Origin: Eonycteris spelaea | Taxonomy: Eukaryota > Chordata > Mammalia > Chiroptera > Pteropodidae | Direction: 5' to 3' | Assembly (NCBI GenBank): GCA_003508835.1 | Contig: PUFA01000062.1 | Location: 1,402,001-1,466,000, forward strand | DNA: 64,000 bases | Part shown: piece after piece, positions 59,690 to 64,000 of the stretch | Layout: every line of letters starts with the position of its first letter | Numbering within the stretch: the first letter of the stretch is position 1 | The notes under the pieces: generated by a model | The model's database searches: none | What the model saw: only the letters and a program-made list of their open reading frames with translations | Told to the model about the DNA's origin: nothing | Translations under genes and position numbers: made by a program

Positions 59690-59870
59690 GATGACAAAGA
59701 AGCAATGTAAAAGCAGTGCAGGAGTGTGAAGGCGAGAGCAACTATTCTTCCTTGAAGAGGCAGAAAAGGGTTTATAGGAAGGGAAACATATGAGCTAGGT
59801 CTTAGAGGACCAGTAGGAGCTTGCCAGTGGGAGAACGTAGGGAAGAACTTCTCAGGCATCACCTAGAACA
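59690..59870 (-). mobile_element. L2 fragment, reverse strand
   Basis: 'gagctaggtcttagaggacc', 'agtaggagcttgccagtggg' and 'gtagggaagaacttctcagg' are antisense L2. Confidence 0.75.
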
Positions 59871-60129
59871 TGAACAAACCTGGCAAATTATGAGAGTAAT
59901 TCCCATGAAAGGGCATAATTACATTGGCTTTTATTAAGTCAGTGGGTAATATAAAAGGAGAACTGTGATAGAACATCACTGTCTTCTGAAGCTTCTCCCC
60001 AAACCAAAGCACAAAGTTATTATTAAACAGATTTGTTCTACGTCCCTTTGGGACATATGTTCTGAGCTGCCTCCACTTTTTTTCTAACAATTGACCTTAT
60101 GCAAAAGAAATCTTCTGTCACAACATAGG

Positions 60130-60370
60130 GCAGTCCCTGGCTGCCACAGAAATGCAAACAATCTGCCTCTTGCTTCAAGGTGGGCCAAAGTCTGTGGTGC
60201 GAGTATGCTATAGAGCTTCCCTGAGATCAGACCAAAGTTAGCCCCAAACTGAAACTACTTCCTGAGTTAAGTTTCTTCCTCTGCTCTATTCTCAGGCCTC
60301 ATTTCCTCACCTGAGAACACTTGAACAAGAATCCCTGTCTCAGGCTCTGCTCCTAGATAATAACTTGGCA
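60130..60370 (+). mobile_element. Possible ERVL/MLT2-type LTR 3' part
   Basis: 'ctggctgccacagaaatgca', 'tatagagcttccctgagatc', 'gaaactacttcctgagttaa' and 'atccctgtctcaggctctgc' fit the distal half of an old LTR. Its 5' limit is unclear and may lie as far left as 59960. Confidence 0.5.
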
Positions 60371-61311
60371 CATGACATGTTTTTAAGAAATCTATGTTGA
60401 ATCAAAATCTAAAGCACTGCAACTATTAAAATTCTAGTGTAACAAAAAGCCATTTAAAATAACAGGATATATATATTTTTAATAGCCTTGCTGGTATTAT
60501 TTTATAAATACCCTGATTTACATTAAAATTAATTGTGCTTAATTATCCTGCAACAGTTAATTGAAATAATTTGTCTAAAAGCAATAGGGAAGTAATTTAC
60601 CTTTTTTTTTTTTTTTCAACAAGGAAAATTAGTGTATGGTCCATCACCGGGGTGGGGGGGGGCATAAAGTTAATACCTGCTTAAGCCTACTCTATAACTT
60701 CTATAATGTGTAGTCAATATTTTAATTCATAAAATGACTTGAATTGATTTTATTATATTAAAAGGTAATCAATATAATTAATTGAAACAGTTAAAAAGTA
60801 ATAAAATATAATTGAATACAGTCATTTATTAATTTTTAGCAAATGAAATAGAGCTGGACTCTATTATGGAAAGGATATCAGAAGAAGAATAACACATTCT
60901 GAAATTTATACCAAATTCTCAGTAATTTCTGATAAAGGAAATGGTAAAGAACAGACAGCCTGAAGAATCCAGATTGATTTTTTTTAAATATGACTACCCA
61001 TTGTTTGATTATATTCCTCAATGAAGGTTATGTACAACACCAGCACCATGTTGAGCAATTTCATTGTAGAGATCTATGCCAAAGACAAAAGCAGGCAAGG
61101 TGGTAAATTGTTCCTTTTTTCTCTGAACATTCTTTCAGTACTTAATCTGAATATAACATTTTAGCACTGGGTTATGTATATGGCTCTCTAAGTGTATCAA
61201 TAAGAAGAAGAAAGTTCTTTATGGCAGAGACTTTGACTTATGCCTCTTGGTCATTTAATGTCCTAATGTTTTTTGAAAGAAACTCAGATAAGTAATTGAG
61301 CGATCCTGTTC
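60371..61311. other. Unique AT-rich sequence
   Basis: T run at 60602-60617 and an interrupted G run at 60650-60662; nothing else recognised. Confidence 0.45.
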
Positions 61312-61375
61312 TGGATGCTTACACTCCATGAGTCCAAATTTTCTAGATGCTTACACTCCATGAGTCCAAATTTTC
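61312..61375. repeat. 32-bp tandem duplication
   Basis: Two adjacent 32-base copies (61312-61343 and 61344-61375) share GATGCTTACACTCCATGAGT and the following bases and differ at one position only. The near-identity points to a recent event. Confidence 0.97.
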
Positions 61376-62450
61376 ATCTGAAAATAGGCATGATATAAGT
61401 CATGTCTCTATCCAGAGTTATTGTGTGGATGATATACATAAAAAATCAATGTAAATTCCAAAGTGAAAGACAAATACAAGTTACTTACCCTCATCACTTG
61501 TTCTTCTCCATGAACTTAGTAAATAGCCTTTCTTTCTGATCTGGAGGGGGTTTACATAGTCTGGGATTTTCCCTCCTTTTTTTTTATACATTCTAAGCCA
61601 GAGGCTTTCCAAAGAGTTTCCTAAACAAGCATGTGCTTTTTGAAGCCAATATATAATTCATATTGTAATGCCTAAATCACTATAAACCTTTTCATTTTAA
61701 CTCCAAAAAATAATAATAATGGAGGTGTTAAACCTCAAAACTTCTATGTCTGCAAAGATTTTACCCAAATGTTGACATCATTGGAACACATTTGTGTGTG
61801 TGACTTTCCCAATTAGTTTATCAAAAAGCTAGAGTTATTGTACACCCTCAAAGGCATTACTTAATACAAGGAAAGTAATCTACATTTCAATGTTATCTTG
61901 ATCACTTTATTGTATAGACACATACTTAGAAACATTAGAAAAAAATTTATGACTGATTTATCTTGTCCTAGAAAATCCTTTTAAATCAAGTCATCATGAA
62001 TGAGTGTGACTGTAACTTGAAACTTGATTTTTTACTAAACATAATAAAATTTATATGTCTAAATGAATAACATCCTACATGCTAAAGTTTGTGACCATAT
62101 TCTCTTAATTAATATTATTTGTAATATTTTACCTTTGTTCTCAACATAACTTCATTGATGGTGAGATTTATTCAAACCATTTTCAGAATTTGCCTGTTAG
62201 AACTGCTTTTTAAAATACAAAAACATTTTGTATCTTTATTATATGAAAACATCTTTATAGGTACATAAATGTGTTTAGCTTAATAATGATAAAGCTAACA
62301 CCTATATAACACAACTACATGAGCCTCCGTATTTTCACCAGCAAAATGATAATAATCCAGACTAAGACATAGACTATCACCAGTCTCCTTCAAGGTTCCA
62401 AGACCTTCTCAATTTCATAGAGGGAACCACTCTCCAGAATTTTGTAATAA
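61376..62450. other. Unique AT-rich sequence
   Basis: Short AAT units near 61705-61721; no recognised transposon or gene. Confidence 0.45.
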
Positions 62451-62454
62451 TTAT

Positions 62455-62878
62455 TCCCTTACCTTTCAGTAAAAGTTTTACCACCTATGTATTCATCTCA
62501 AAGTAATATGATTCATTTTTAAACTTGTAAATTGATTATATATGGTATATATTCTTTTGAGTTTTCAGTCTTTGGCTCATCCTAATATTTCAGATTTATC
62601 CTTGTGCTCTAGTTTTGATTTTCTCATTTGAAATGAAGTGTAACTGCACCACAATATACTTATTCATTTCAGTGTTAAAGGGTATTTATTTGGGTTGTTC
62701 CCAGTATTCAGCTACTATAAGCAATGGTTCTAAAACATTCTGTTTATATACCTTGGTACACACATGCAAGAGTTTCTTTGAGGTGTATATGTAGGAGTTG
62801 TAATTGCTGGTATCACAGAAAATTTATTTAATTTTACTAGGTAATAACAAACTTGTTCTAAATTATTCCAAAGTACAA
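62455..62878 (-). mobile_element. L1-type ORF2 C-terminal fragment, reverse strand
   Basis: 'caccacaatatacttattca', 'tatttatttgggttgttccc', 'gctactataagcaatggttc', 'cacacatgcaagagtttctt' and 'aattttactaggtaataaca' follow the antisense end of an old L1 (62630-62878 is clear; 62455-62630 is weaker). Confidence 0.82.
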
Positions 62879-62975
62879 ATTTTACAGATGAAGAAACTGA
62901 GACTCAGAGGATTGAATTGGCTGCACAAGCTCTGAAAGTTTGATAACTACAAATCTGGTAACTTTCTACATTCAT
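62879..62975 (-). mobile_element. MIR SINE fragment
   Basis: 'ttttacagatgaagaaactg' and 'agactcagaggattgaattg' are the reverse MIR core. Confidence 0.75.
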
Positions 62976-64000
62976 ATACTTACAAATCTCTACTGAAAGT
63001 AATTTAATAACCAAATTCAGCGCAGTAATGGGCAATATAATTCTCACAAAAGCAATAATGTCTGTAGATGCATGTTACAATTAGATTGAGCCCCACTGGC
63101 TGCCACAGCTTCAGAGAACCTGAGGAAATCCCAGTGCCACTCTTTAGCTAGAGGTGCAGCCCCATCCAGTAAAGAAAAAAAAAAGGCACCAGGGCAATTA
63201 AAATTGATGATGCTGATGATAAAGATTATGATGAGGATGACAAAACACCAGTTACTGAGGTCGTTATTATTAGTTCATACTGATCTTCTACTCCACTCTA
63301 TTTCTACACATTTCCTCCTTGTCTTTTCTCATTTCATCATTCCATCTTTCTTCTACACTTAGAACTGTGGCTACAAATAATAAATAATAAATAAAAACAT
63401 TTACTCATTAGTTCAATCCTTCGATACAACTGAAATAATTTTGAAATTGTCTCACCATACCACTACAACAAAACAAAACAAATCCACTCAAAATAGTCCA
63501 AGTTTTGTTTGCTTTTTCCCTGACTGCAGGACTAAAAGTATATAGTCAAATTCTGTGTAAAAAGCTACTTGGATTCATATTTTTATACATTTTCCTTCCC
63601 TTTGGTGTGATTGTGTTATTCATTTAAAAAATACTTGGGTTCTTTTTTTAAGTTTACTTTCTGTATTCTTTCCTATCCTTACGATTTAGAGTTATTTTGG
63701 GAATACATAGAACATTAACATGCTCCCTAAGTCAATAGTATACAAAAGCAATAGTATGCATTCAGCATTGTGTCATTTCCTTGACTATTTCTCTACCCTG
63801 CCCTCATTCCCTGCAGGTAACTTCCTGTATTGTATTGTTGTTGTTTGTTTTTGTTTTGTTTTTATCCTTCTTGGTTAATTTCTTTAAAGATATGATTTAT
63901 TGTATTCTTTAATATCTCCTTTTACTATCTGCAGAATTTGTTCCTAGCCATTATAAAGCTGTGTGACATGATATGTGTAGATGGAGAGCTTAATTATTTG
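62976..64000. other. Unique sequence with low-complexity tracts
   Basis: Includes degenerate (GAT)n at 63200-63243, (AAAT)n at 63378-63400, (AAAAC)n at 63467-63482 and (TTTG)n at 63835-63862. The GAT tract would encode an acidic run in one frame, but no flanking coding sequence supports a gene. Confidence 0.5.

Noticed and set aside
63200..63243. Acidic run (Asp/Glu-rich) suggesting a retropseudogene of an acidic nuclear protein
   Set aside because: The flanks do not match such a protein. The run is explained by a degenerate GAT repeat.

Overview
The window looks like a non-coding stretch of a placental-mammal nuclear genome: AT-rich, with no open reading frame longer than about 110 codons, no recognisable exon and no RNA gene. 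It is most simply an intergenic desert or the inside of a very long intron. Nearly all identifiable content is interspersed repeats: ancient L2 and MIR, hAT MER5-type and Tigger-type DNA transposon relics, MaLR (MLT1-class) LTRs, L1 fragments of several ages, and simple repeats. Family names come from recognising sequence patterns, not from a database search, so subfamily names are deliberately loose.

Organism: MIR, L2, MER5, Tigger and MLT1 together indicate a eutherian. I saw no Alu, B1/B2, CAN, Bov-tA, PRE1 or ERE SINE, so anthropoid primate, mouse-like rodent, carnivore, ruminant, pig and horse are disfavoured. The youngest-looking L1 3' ends (41899-43678 and 15129-15235) resemble L1 tails I associate with laurasiatherians and possibly bats. 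That placement is a low-confidence inference.

Layout. 0-5 kb: an old L1-class untranslated block, a deletion-derivative Tigger element, MER5, two MIRs, then an L1 3' end whose tail has become a long (TA)n(AG)n microsatellite. 5-11 kb: L2, MIRs, an (ATCT)n array and a 2.6-kb repeat-poor island. 11-13 kb: a MER5 cluster holding an L1 3' end, then an MLT1-class LTR. 15-20 kb: a very short L1 insertion with a 16-bp target-site duplication, unclassified sequence, and a long reverse-strand L2. 21-26 kb: an L1 plus-strand fragment, MaLR LTR, L1 minus-strand ORF2 fragment, L2 and MIRs. 28-29 kb: a long imperfect inverted repeat I cannot assign. 31-38 kb: L1 ORF2 fragment, internally deleted LTR, L1 3' UTR, MIR, an ERV1-like solo LTR and L2. 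38-41 kb: (AC)n, a run of 18 G and repeat-poor DNA. 41.9-43.7 kb: the best-preserved element, an L1 copy inserted into a MIR, with an 11-bp duplication and an in-frame loss of most of the reverse-transcriptase domain. 44-52 kb: L2, MIR and unclassified blocks. 52-59 kb: three nested arrangements (LTR inside L2, insert inside MIR, LTR inside LTR) and a possible twin-primed L1. 59-64 kb: L2, MIR and LTR fragments, a 32-bp tandem duplication and an L1 minus-strand fragment.

No genes act together here. What can be read is the order of insertion: L2 and MIR oldest, MLT1-class LTRs into them, then an ERV-type LTR into an MLT1 and L1 into a MIR. I found no convincing undescribed system. The least explained structures are the inverted repeat at 28.35-28.90 kb and the insert splitting a MIR at 54.4-54.6 kb.
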